Assembly (NCBI GenBank): GCA_964542985.1
Contig: CAZIWH010000007.1
Location: 1 to 50,463, forward strand
Direction of reading: 5' to 3'
Source of the DNA: QNYQ01 sp964542985
GTDB lineage: Archaea > Thermoproteota > Thermoprotei_A > Sulfolobales > Pyrodictiaceae
DNA: 50,463 nucleotides
Part shown: positions 23,030-30,811 of the stretch, in pieces
How the letters are laid out: each line of letters starts with the position of its first letter
Position numbering within the stretch: position 1 is the first letter of the stretch
Position numbers and translations under genes: made by a program
The notes under the pieces: model-generated
What the model was told of the DNA's origin: nothing
What the model saw: only the letters and a program-made list of their open reading frames with translations
Databases searched by the model: none

Positions 23030-24304
23030 ATGGCGCGGCTGCCGCTAGCCGCCAAGGCGGTAGTTGTTGCAGTGCTCGTGCTTGCGCTCATGAATGCTTA
23101 CTGGCGTGCAACGGTGCCAGGCTATTTCCGTGGCCTCGACATATGCGCTGGCGGCTGCCATACAACCAAGATCCTCAACTACAAGAAGATAACGCATCCA
23201 TTGTGGTGCATAGAGTGCCACGGCTTCGGAGTTAAGAGCGAGCTGATACCGGGGCTCAATATACCCAGGGTGCGCGACCACCAGCTAGAGCTCATGGTTG
23301 AGGAGCACGGGGAATGCCTAATGTGCCACCCTGTGCCAAACAAGTTCCACTGGGAGCACCTTAACGTTACTGAGAAGAAACTAGAGGAGGTGGGACTGGT
23401 CAGGCCGATACGCTGCACAGACTGCCACACCAAGGCATACCACGGCGGCCACACAATTAAGCCCGGAAACAAGGTGTGCACAAAGTGCCATGACCCCGAG
23501 AGGCTGCACCCGGGCATGGACAAGAGCTTGATCCCTAATTGCCTAGCGTGCCATGGCCCCAGCCCCGTGGTAGCGGCGGCAGTATTCAAGCCTAAAAAGA
23601 TGAGCTACAGCTTCGTGGCATCGGCGGGCTTCAGCCTAGCGATGGGCATAGGCAAGGTGAAGATCAACGTAACCGATGCATGTCTGCTCTGCCACCGTGT
23701 CCCGGACAACATGGGGCACTTGAAGCACTATGAGAAGAAGATGTCTAACGGCCATATAGTCCGCTGCGAGGACTGTCACGCAGGGAGTCTCCTCCACGGG
23801 GAGGCGCCCCTGCTTGAGAGCTGCGTGCAGTGCCACAAGCACCCCAGGCTGCACGACGTTGAGCCTGAGAAGCTAAGCGACTGCTACAGGTGCCACGCGG
23901 GCTTCAAGTACGCAAACACTAGTCTGATGCCTGTTAAGGGCTGCGAGGGTTGCCACCGTAACACTTACATCACGGCCGTGAAGGTTGGCCTTCACATGAG
24001 CCACGTCGAGTACTATGCTTGCAGCGTGTGCCACGACACGAAGGCGAAGACGCATAAGGAGATGCTCGCGATAAAAGACCCGAACAAGCTATGCAAGAAA
24101 TGCCATACGGATACCGGGGCGCTAACCGACAAGGCTACGGCTAACATGACTAAGCCATTCATTGCTACAGAGTTTGGTGCGGGCCTGCAGCACGCGGAGA
24201 TGGTGCAGAAGGCTAAGGGCGACTGCATGAGCTGCCATGGCCAGTGGCACGTCGTCTCGAAGCCCGGCCTCTTCTACGTGTACCTTTCCAAGGAGAAGAA
24301 GTAG
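23030..24304 (+). CDS. Membrane-anchored multiheme cytochrome c with 14 heme sites
   Basis: I choose ATG 23030 (424 residues), preceded by GGTGGG; earlier starts read through an AT-rich promoter. One TM anchor (10-24) is followed by heme sites over the whole length: CAGGCH (39-44, a CX3CH), then CIECH, CLMCH, CTDCH, CTKCH, CLACH, CLLCH, CEDCH, CVQCH, CYRCH, CEGCH, CSVCH, CKKCH and CMSCH. Many extra His supply second axial ligands. The first heme right after the anchor recalls NapC/NrfH-type quinol dehydrogenases, the rest a heme wire. It would carry electrons between the b-type protein encoded next and the octaheme enzyme. Confidence 0.93.
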   Translation: MARLPLAAKAVVVAVLVLALMNAYWRATVPGYFRGLDICAGGCHTTKILNYKKITHPLWCIECHGFGVKSELIPGLNIPRVRDHQLELMVEEHGECLMCHPVPNKFHWEHLNVTEKKLEEVGLVRPIRCTDCHTKAYHGGHTIKPGNKVCTKCHDPERLHPGMDKSLIPNCLACHGPSPVVAAAVFKPKKMSYSFVASAGFSLAMGIGKVKINVTDACLLCHRVPDNMGHLKHYEKKMSNGHIVRCEDCHAGSLLHGEAPLLESCVQCHKHPRLHDVEPEKLSDCYRCHAGFKYANTSLMPVKGCEGCHRNTYITAVKVGLHMSHVEYYACSVCHDTKAKTHKEMLAIKDPNKLCKKCHTDTGALTDKATANMTKPFIATEFGAGLQHAEMVQKAKGDCMSCHGQWHVVSKPGLFYVYLSKEKK

Positions 24305-24322
24305 GCCAGGAGGTGTCGCGCA

Positions 24323-25070
24323 ATGAGTGTCCAGGAGCAGGCTGTGGAGAAGAACGTTGGGTGGATCCGTCACCACCTAACCCCCAGGCTCCGCGCGCTC
24401 TTCAACTTGGTTCTGAACATAGAGTACCTTATTAAGACAAAGGACTTCGGCGCCTGGCTGGCCAGCTGGCTGACCTATCTCGGCATAGTCGGCGCCACTT
24501 TGACCGCGATAATAGTGGGTGCGACACGCGGCGTGATCTATGCTGCGAACACTGTGCTTAGGCCGCACGCGCTTCCAATAATAAGCCCGGCGCTGGAGAG
24601 AATGTTCATAAGCTGGCCGCAGCTAGCAATAGGCATGGGGTTCCACGCTCACATAATAACGGCGCTGTATTTCGCCGCCCCTGCCTACACCGCGGCCCTG
24701 ATAATGGCTGCGGTGGGTGACGAGAGGCTCAAGAGGTTCCTCTTCCCACGCGGCCTCAACGCCAAGGATGTGGCTGACCACCTCTTCCTCTGGGCTGTCT
24801 TCGTAACAGCAGGCATAGTGGGGGTCGCTGCCCCCGCGCTGGCATCCCGTGGGGTGCTGGCGGCGGGCTGGCAGCTCCTGGCGCCGCACATAGCGCTCGG
24901 GGTACTCTGGCTCATCTACTCGCTCAGCGCCAGGGGCATAGCATACCGGTTCATAGGCCTCGCATTGACGNNNNNNNNNNATGATATTCAACATGTTGCC
25001 CAAGGAGGTGTTCGCGGACCTCCGCCGGGACCCCTGGGCCGGCGTAATGCTGCAGGGGTACCCAGCCTAG
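24323..25070 (+). CDS. b-type cytochrome-like membrane protein (split by assembly gap)
   Basis: The first 216 residues (24323-24970) have about four TM helices with His in or near them: GMGFHAHIITALYF, DVADHLFLWAV and LLAPHIALGVLW, which could hold one or two b hemes. The 10-N gap follows. Beyond it a different frame continues as MIFNMLPKEVFADLRRD and ends with a TAG at 25068-25070; I take this as the true C-terminus, since the N count is probably arbitrary. GGAGGTG lies before the ATG, 18 bases after the 14-heme gene, so they form one operon. The likely role is quinone oxidation or reduction feeding the multiheme cytochromes. It is not a clear member of a named cytochrome b family. Confidence 0.75.
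24971..24980. other. Assembly gap (10 N)
   Basis: Ten N bases lie inside the cytochrome-b-like gene. The reading frame changes across it, so the real gap length is not 10 or the ends are imperfect. Confidence 0.99.
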
Positions 25071-25164
25071 GCGGCGCCCCAGCTCCACGCGCACCCAGGT
25101 TTTTAGGGGGCCTAACCCGCCTCCCCAGAGGCCTCCCGCGTCCATGGGCTGGTGTCCTCTCCTC

Positions 25165-26751
25165 TCATCTACCAGTGAGCCTCTTCGCCGCGGCGAGCGC
25201 GGCTAGTATTGCTGCGAGGCTGAGGGCTTCGAGGAGGAGCGCGGCTAGGCATGCCTCGTGGTATAGTCTCCCGGACCCCATGAGCTGGTAGACGAGCACG
25301 GTTAGGCTCCAGGTGCTCGGTATTGAGACTACTATGGTTGCGCCGAACTCGCCTAGGCTCGCGGCGGCGGAGAGGCCGGCTGCGACAGCGGCGGCGGGGG
25401 CCGCGGCTGCAAGCCAGTGGCGGAGGAACGATGCTCCACGGAGCCCTGTTAGGAGCATCGCCTCCTCGGTCTCCTTGGGTACTCTTGCCCTGGCTAGGTC
25501 GAGGGCTCTACTGGCGAGGGGAAGGGCTGCGGCGAGGTGCGCTAAGAGGATAAGGGCTATGGAGGCGCCCGTGTCGCCCAGCACCCGGGAGAGGGAGGAG
25601 AAGTAGACCACTGTGGCGGCGACTCCGTAGGCCACGGGGGCTACGGCTATCGTTGAGAGGGCTGCAGCGCTGAGGCTCCTGCTCGCGGCAGCGGTTACGC
25701 CTAGGGGGAGGGCGGCGGCCACAGTGGCTGCGGCGTAGAGGATGCTGTTAACAAGGGCTCTCCCCAGTCCGGGGCCGTAGGCTGAGGCAGCCCACGCTAG
25801 GCTGCCGAGGCTTGCCTGGGCCGCATCCCTCGCAAGCGCAGCCAGGGGCGCGTACAGGTAGACTACAACAGCCGCAGAGTAGGCTGCCGCTAGGAGCCTC
25901 CACTGGCCGCGCAGCTTCAGTGTGCCTGCAGCCCTGGCCGCCAGAGGGCTCGCCTCTAGACCGCCGGCTGCTCTGGCCACGGCGTAGCCTAGCGCTGAGG
26001 CCGCTGCGAGCTCCGCCACGGCCAGCAGCGCGGCGTAGCCCTGCCCCCCGGGGAGCCAGTGCAGCGTGTATATCCAGGCCTCCAGCGTGTAGTACCTATA
26101 GGCGGCGCCTGCTACCACCAGGGGGCTGGCGCTGGTGAAGCTATAGAGGAACGCTACTGCGCCGCCATAGGCCGCGGCCCTGGCGGTGAGGGGGAGGAGG
26201 ACGCGCCTCCACAGTCCGGGGCCGCGGAGCCCGGAGAGCACCGCGCCCTCAACCATGCTCCTCTCGGTCTCAGCGGCGGCGGCGGCCACAAGGGCGGCCA
26301 CTAGGCCGATGTTGAAGTAGCTGTTCAGCGCTACTACGCCGCTCCAGCCCCTGGCCAGGAAACCCAGAGGGGTGCCGAGGTAGAGGCTCCGGAGCCCCAG
26401 CGCGGCCACCACGACGGGGCTCATGAAGGGAGCCAGTGCCGCGGCGGCAGCGGCCCTGGCGGCCCTGGAGTCGTAGAAGCCGGCGAGAACCCCGAGGGGC
26501 CAACCCACGGCCACAGCGGCGGCAGCGGAGAGCAGCGCCTGTCCAGCGGTCCACGCCGCGGCCCACGGGAGGCTGAAGGGAGGTCCCCCTCCCCGTGGGG
26601 GCAGGAAAAAAGCAGCATATACCAGGACGGGGGCCACGTAGGCGGCTACGATCAGCCAGGCCGCAGCCGAGAGCAGTGTGCCCAGGCGGCCGAGGGGGCT
26701 CCAGCGGCGCCTCAACCTCCGCTCATCACCTTGAGCCAGCCGTTGAGCCAC
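25165..26751 (-). CDS. ABC transporter permease, fused double domain (thiamine/iron type)
   Basis: The 528-residue protein has about 12 TM helices in two similar halves. Each half has the EAA loop that meets the ATPase: EGAVLSGLRGPGLWRRVLLPL in the first and EEAMLLTGLRGASFLRHWL in the second. This layout is that of ThiP and Fe(III)-type permeases. It overlaps the 3' end of the binding-protein gene by about 40 bases if GTG 26751 is the start; TTG 26715, which overlaps the stop as TTGA, is the alternative. No ATPase gene follows, so the energising subunit must be elsewhere. The sequence is highly Ala/Leu-rich. Confidence 0.9.
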   Translation of the reverse strand: MAQRLAQGDERRLRRRWSPLGRLGTLLSAAAWLIVAAYVAPVLVYAAFFLPPRGGGPPFSLPWAAAWTAGQALLSAAAAVAVGWPLGVLAGFYDSRAARAAAAAALAPFMSPVVVAALGLRSLYLGTPLGFLARGWSGVVALNSYFNIGLVAALVAAAAAETERSMVEGAVLSGLRGPGLWRRVLLPLTARAAAYGGAVAFLYSFTSASPLVVAGAAYRYYTLEAWIYTLHWLPGGQGYAALLAVAELAAASALGYAVARAAGGLEASPLAARAAGTLKLRGQWRLLAAAYSAAVVVYLYAPLAALARDAAQASLGSLAWAASAYGPGLGRALVNSILYAAATVAAALPLGVTAAASRSLSAAALSTIAVAPVAYGVAATVVYFSSLSRVLGDTGASIALILLAHLAAALPLASRALDLARARVPKETEEAMLLTGLRGASFLRHWLAAAAPAAAVAAGLSAAASLGEFGATIVVSIPSTWSLTVLVYQLMGSGRLYHEACLAALLLEALSLAAILAALAAAKRLTGR

Positions 26752-27956
26752 TGGCTGAGCTTAGAGGCCACCACGTTGGGAGGTAGAAGCCTGTTCCCCA
26801 CCAGCCGGGCCTCGCCGAGGGTCAATGCGTACCGGTAGTAGCTGGGCAGCTTTACCGAGGGGTTCGCGGGGAACATCCACTGGCTGCCCGGTATTCGGCT
26901 CTGCACCTCTGGGCTCAGCAGCCAGTCAACGAACCTCTCCGCCTCTCCCATGGGCGCCCCCTTGAGGACGGCGACGCCCTCTACCTGGAGCCAGCCCACG
27001 GTAGTCCCGTTGGGCAGCGCAAGGAACGTCGCGTTCACGTCGGGCCTCATAGGCTTGCCGTGCCTCATGTTGTACCATGCGCTGTACGCGGGGTCTGTGC
27101 CATAGCTCACCACTATGGCTCTCTTGCTCCCCTTCCTGTAGAACTCGTCGTAAGCGGCGCCCCAGCTCTTGGCTATCATCAGGTTGTTCTGCTTCATCTC
27201 CTCCCAGAGCTTCTTCCAGTCCACGCCAGAGGCCTTGGAGACCGCTATCGTGTATAGTAGGAAGTTGAGCCCCGTGCTACTCTTAGTCGGGTCCTCAGCC
27301 ACAATGTAGGGAGCGAGCTTGACCAGCTCCTCCGGCGTCACCCCGTCCCGGAGCATAGCCAGCTGCTCCTTGCTCAGCCTCGACGGATCGTAGACAAGCG
27401 CTATGACGCCATAATCCAGCGGGGTGACACACTTCTCGGGATCAAGCAGCGGTACGAGCCTCTGATCCGCTTCGCGGGACACGTAGCAGCCCAGGAGCCC
27501 TGCTTGCCGCAGCTCGTGCACAGTTATCTGGTCGACACCTATTATCACGTCCGCGGTCCTCTTCCCGGCCCTGGCTTCCGCTATCGCGGTCGTTATCATC
27601 TCGTGCGCGCTGTCAAAGACCCGCAGCTTCACCGGTATCCCCGTCTCCCTGGTGAAGTTCTTAACCAGGTCCTGGAACAAGTGGGGGTTGCTGCCCCACG
27701 CCATGAAGCCCTTGTAGACATAGACCAGGAGAGGCCTGGGCTTGGCGCTGCCGGCAGTCCTTGTGGGCGCTGAGACCGTGGCCGCCCCCGACACGGTAGT
27801 CGAGGTTGACGTGTGAGCCGCTGCCCCCGCCCCCCTCTGCGCCACATACACTGCTGCAGCAGCTATGGCCACTATGACTATGACCCCCAGAGCCAGGTAG
27901 GCTACCCTGCTGGCCACCGCTTCCAGCCCCGCCGCGGCACCCCTGGGCATGTACAC
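26712..27956 (-). CDS. ABC transporter substrate-binding protein, thiamine (ThiB/TbpA)-like
   Basis: The protein has an N-terminal TM/signal (about 17-36), a Thr/Ser/Ala-rich linker and a type-II periplasmic-binding fold: LLVYVYKGF, KNFTRETGIPVKLRVFDSAHEM, ADVIIGVDQ, DYGVIALVYDPSRL, AEDPTKSSTGLNFLLYTI and SYGTDPAYSAWY. The last two match the ligand-binding words of thiamine-binding proteins. Thiamine or a close pyrimidine/thiazole compound is the best guess; iron or sulfate cannot be excluded. Start is GTG 27956 or ATG 27950, right after a TATA-like box, so the transcript may have almost no leader. It is first in a two-gene operon with the permease. Confidence 0.88.
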   Translation of the reverse strand: MYMPRGAAAGLEAVASRVAYLALGVIVIVAIAAAAVYVAQRGAGAAAHTSTSTTVSGAATVSAPTRTAGSAKPRPLLVYVYKGFMAWGSNPHLFQDLVKNFTRETGIPVKLRVFDSAHEMITTAIAEARAGKRTADVIIGVDQITVHELRQAGLLGCYVSREADQRLVPLLDPEKCVTPLDYGVIALVYDPSRLSKEQLAMLRDGVTPEELVKLAPYIVAEDPTKSSTGLNFLLYTIAVSKASGVDWKKLWEEMKQNNLMIAKSWGAAYDEFYRKGSKRAIVVSYGTDPAYSAWYNMRHGKPMRPDVNATFLALPNGTTVGWLQVEGVAVLKGAPMGEAERFVDWLLSPEVQSRIPGSQWMFPANPSVKLPSYYRYALTLGEARLVGNRLLPPNVVASKLSQWLNGWLKVMSGG

Positions 27957-27979
27957 CGGGTTATAGCTAGAACAATAAT

Positions 27980-27993
27980 CCGGTTATACCCGG
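27980..27993 (-). promoter_or_regulatory. TATA-like box with CCGG arms before the thiamine-type operon
   Basis: On the minus strand it reads CCGGGTATAACCGG, a TATA core between two CCGG arms. A similar GTTATA lies at 27959-27964. The box is about 30 bases before the GTG start, so the mRNA may be nearly leaderless. The symmetric arms could bind a regulator. Confidence 0.45.
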
Positions 27994-28091
27994 CTCTTGG
28001 CAGCAGTCTTGGACAGCTCTAGGCAACAGTCTTTACCCGCAGACATGGGCCACCAGGCCGACCCAGGAGGCTCCGGAGAGGGATCCGCAGA

Positions 28092-28772
28092 ATGCTCGAA
28101 GTATACATGCCCAGCCTCAGCCTGGTAATCGGGGACATGGTTAGGGCGCTGCCGCTCGCAGCCTGGGTGCTATTCGTCGTCCACTACCTCTCCCGGTGGA
28201 GCTACCAGTGGGCGTCCTCAAGGTGGGGCCACGGCGTCGGCCTCTACTTCGCCCGCAAGGTCATACACATGGCCGCCGGCGGCCTAGTCGCGCTGATGAT
28301 ACCACTACTCTTCAGGGAACCGCTGGTGCCCTTCCTCCTAGGCATAGGGTTCGCCCTCTACACATACCTGCCCCACCGCCGCGGCAAGCTCTTCGACTGG
28401 TTCCAGGATCCCGACAACATAAGCGAAGTATACTACTGCATAACCTGGGGCATAGCAGTGCTCATAGCGTGGCCGTTCAACGTCTGGCTAGCAGTCTACC
28501 CGCTCTTCCTGATGAGCTTCGGCGACGGAGTAACCGGGATAATCAGGGGGATAAGGCAGAGACGCCGCGTCAAAAGCTGGGACGGAAGCCTAGGATTCCT
28601 CGCAGTCAGCGCTCCCATAGGCTACCTACTCTTCGGCCCCATCGGGGTAGCCGTAGCAGTAATAGCAATGCTCTTCGAGAAAGCAGGCATAGTAGACGAC
28701 AACATCTCCGTGCCGCTCGTAAGCCTAGCACTCCTCCTCATAGGCTACCAGCTCGGAGCGATTCCAGTATAG
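28092..28772 (+). CDS. Dolichol kinase / CTP-dependent polyprenol kinase-like membrane protein
   Basis: The 226-residue protein has about six TM helices and the CTP-transferase-like words RKVIHMAAGG (residues about 55-64), FGDGVTGIIRG and KSWDGSLG near 140-170. These match dolichol-kinase/phosphatidate-cytidylyltransferase-like archaeal proteins, which phosphorylate polyprenols for glycosylation. It may supply dolichyl-phosphate for GT-C enzymes such as the PMT-like protein at 14519. Start ATG 28092; an ATG at 28107 is also possible. It has no co-directed neighbour within 250 bases. Confidence 0.85.
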   Translation: MLEVYMPSLSLVIGDMVRALPLAAWVLFVVHYLSRWSYQWASSRWGHGVGLYFARKVIHMAAGGLVALMIPLLFREPLVPFLLGIGFALYTYLPHRRGKLFDWFQDPDNISEVYYCITWGIAVLIAWPFNVWLAVYPLFLMSFGDGVTGIIRGIRQRRRVKSWDGSLGFLAVSAPIGYLLFGPIGVAVAVIAMLFEKAGIVDDNISVPLVSLALLLIGYQLGAIPV

Positions 28773-29032
28773 GTATAGCAACTAGGAGGTATAACCATTG
28801 TATTCCTTTTACCCATTTATGTTCAAGCGAGAGGCCGTCTTTGCACGTTCCTCTATTATGTCAGGCTTCCTAGTCTCAGTATCAACATCTAGGCCACTGC
28901 ACCCACTTGGCTAGCTAACACTGGTGCAACGAAGATTACGACTATTGACTGTTCTGAAGTGCAGCAAAGAAGTTAATGAGATAAAGCTGTAGGTTTGGAA
29001 ACCCTTGTACCTTACCAAGAGGGGCCTCGGAG

Positions 29033-29246
29033 TTGTCCAAGGTGGTTAGGGCAAGATTCGAGGGCAGGGTACTGAAGCCGCTTGAGCCTCTGGAGCTAAG
29101 GGAGGGAAAGGAGGTTAGGATACTGTTGCTCTAGAAGAGTTCCGGATCTCGTGGAGAGGCTCAGCGTGGAGGCTCGTAGTGACGTAGATGAGGCGTTGAG
29201 GGAGGCCCACGGGCGTCGGCAGAGGTGGTGCTGGACTCAAGCGTAA
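29033..29246 (+). pseudogene. AF2212-type (DUF104) antitoxin, frameshifted
   Basis: From TTG 29033 the protein reads MSKVVRARFEGRVLKPLEPL then ELREGKEVRI, which is the start of DUF104/AF2212-like antitoxins, but it meets a TAG at 29132-29134 after 33 codons. A second frame continues with DLVERLSVEARSDVDEALRE up to 29246, as expected for the rest of the antitoxin, and overlaps the PIN gene start. At least one indel is needed. Real decay and assembly error are both possible. Confidence 0.65.
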
Positions 29247-29756
29247 TCGTTAAGTCCGTTCTGAGGCCGGGCCGCTGGCTCCCCGAGGAGGTCTACAAGA
29301 AGCTGGTAACGCATCGCAAGGCTAAGGTTCTAGATAAAAATATTGAGATCGCGTGGCGTGACGGTACTCATACCGTACCCTGTCCTAGTGGAAGTCGCAG
29401 CGGTGCTAACTAGGCTTGCTGAGCGCCGGCCTGCAGAGAGGGTCGTTGAGTCGCTTGAGGCTACAAGTGGCTACATAATAGTCTATGAAGAGGAATACCG
29501 CAGGACGGCACTGCGAGTAGCCCTAGTCACCGGCTGCTCTGGCTTCGATGCATACATCATAGCTCTAGCCAAGGACAGGAACGCGTTACTAATAACAGAC
29601 GACAACGCCATGAGCGGGCATGCGAGGGCACTGGGTGTAGATAACGGTTCTCCTACGTGCTACGAGCCTAGAGAAGCTGACAAAGAAGATACCCTAGGGC
29701 ACGCCGTAGCGTGCTTGCTCGCAGCGCTATCCCCGGCCTCCTTATCCTCTAGGTGA
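29225..29756 (+). pseudogene. PIN-domain toxin, frameshifted
   Basis: The first part from GTG 29225 (MVLDSSVIVKSVLRPGRWLPEEVYKK) has the PIN start with the first acidic residue. Near 29333-29345, at an AAAAA run, the frame changes; the second part reads TVLIPYPVLVEVAAVL, ALVTGCSGFDAYIIALA and ALLITDDNAMSGHA, the rest of a PIN domain with its later acidic residues. Joined, they give a normal toxin. It follows and overlaps the broken antitoxin, so the whole module seems inactive or mis-sequenced. Confidence 0.75.
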
Positions 29757-30080
29757 GGCGCTAGGATCAGGAGGCTTCATCGCCTTTAGGTACCTACGCC
29801 GTCTCTTCTTCTCCAATAGGGTCTGTATAGGCTAAAACCTAGAGGAGGGCGAACCGGATACATAGTTGACGATAGGCTCTTTGCTTATGCTTACAGAAAG
29901 TGGTGTGCAGCTGTTCATCCATAATTACTTCGCCCTAGTGTTGACGGCTGTGGATTCGTTTCCTTGAGAGGCACGGTGAGTGCTCTAGCCTCGGAACCAT
30001 GTTAGGCCTTGGAGACGGGGGAATCAGCCGCTTTCTCAAATAGTGTTCCGGGTAGTCCTCTTGCCAAGAAGACGTTCTGA
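29757..30080. other. Non-coding stretch after the decayed PIN module
   Basis: About 320 bases with no open frame of note and no recognisable RNA gene. It may be the remains of genes lost with the toxin pair. A TATA-like TTAAATA follows at 30081. Confidence 0.55.
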
Positions 30081-30087
30081 TTAAATA
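30081..30087 (+). promoter_or_regulatory. TATA box of the ABC-2/surface-protein operon
   Basis: TTAAATA stands about 35 bases before the chosen GTG start at 30118, in the right place for a start of transcription near 30110. It is the only AT-rich block just upstream of the five-gene operon. Confidence 0.5.
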
Positions 30088-30117
30088 GGATGGCGGAGAG
30101 CTGTGGGGTGGAGAGCT

Positions 30118-30786
30118 GTGGGGCTACGCTCCGAGACGGCGGCAATAGTTGCGTTCGTAATAATGCTTGTTGCCTCTATCGGTCTAATGGTGTACACAAT
30201 ATATGTGAACCAGCAGGCGGCTGTGAGTTTCGGCCGCGATGCCGGAGTATCCAAATCAATAAGCTTTTCAGGCCAATACAATAAGGCTACCACAGTGGGC
30301 CTCAATAATGGCATAGACGCCCATGTTAACTGGGACGGTAAGGCTGTAGCAGTGGTGGGTGTAGGAGGGGAATACGCTCAAGTGAAGAATCTCAAGTACT
30401 ATGTGTCTACGAGCTGGGGTAGCGGCGTCAAGGCCGAGAACGGCTGCCCGTTCTACGCATTCCTAACCGGGGCCACGAGGTATGATGTCAAAATAGTCAA
30501 CGTCTATGCCTATGAGACCTATAGTAGCACATCAAAGGACGTGACGATAGACTACTCTCCAGAGGTGTTCTCCTCACTAATAGCCCACGGCTTCCCCGCG
30601 CAGAAGACGACGGTGAATGGGAGGCTAGTAATAGTCTTCCCAGTGCATCTGGAGAAATGGCACATGTATCTCAAGGCACAGTTCTACTATGGGCATAGTG
30701 GCGTGTTCGGAGGATGCCCTAGCCTAAGGCCCGACCATGGAGGCTACGTCGAAGGCGATGGTACAATTCTCGTAGCAGGGCCGTGA
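30118..30786 (+). CDS. Exported/anchored protein with pilin-like N-terminus, first gene of ABC-2 operon
   Basis: I choose GTG 30118 (222 residues) because GGTGGAG lies 6 bases before it and the TATA box is close; GTG 30103 is an alternative in the same frame. The N-terminus MGLRSETAAIVAFVIMLVAS resembles archaeal pilin-like/anchored proteins: a short basic head and an SE before one hydrophobic helix. The rest (40-222) is beta-rich, with a Cys in NGCPFYAF and one in GGCPSLRP that may pair. Family unknown. It opens a run of five tightly spaced genes. Confidence 0.7.
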   Translation: MGLRSETAAIVAFVIMLVASIGLMVYTIYVNQQAAVSFGRDAGVSKSISFSGQYNKATTVGLNNGIDAHVNWDGKAVAVVGVGGEYAQVKNLKYYVSTSWGSGVKAENGCPFYAFLTGATRYDVKIVNVYAYETYSSTSKDVTIDYSPEVFSSLIAHGFPAQKTTVNGRLVIVFPVHLEKWHMYLKAQFYYGHSGVFGGCPSLRPDHGGYVEGDGTILVAGP

Positions 30787-30811
30787 ACTACGTTGCCCCC
30801 GGGTGGATATA

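Noticed and set aside
28196..28873. 225-residue frame overlapping the dolichol-kinase-like gene
   Set aside because: Arg/His/Ser-rich composition and no motif; the other frame has the TM helices and CTP-transferase words.
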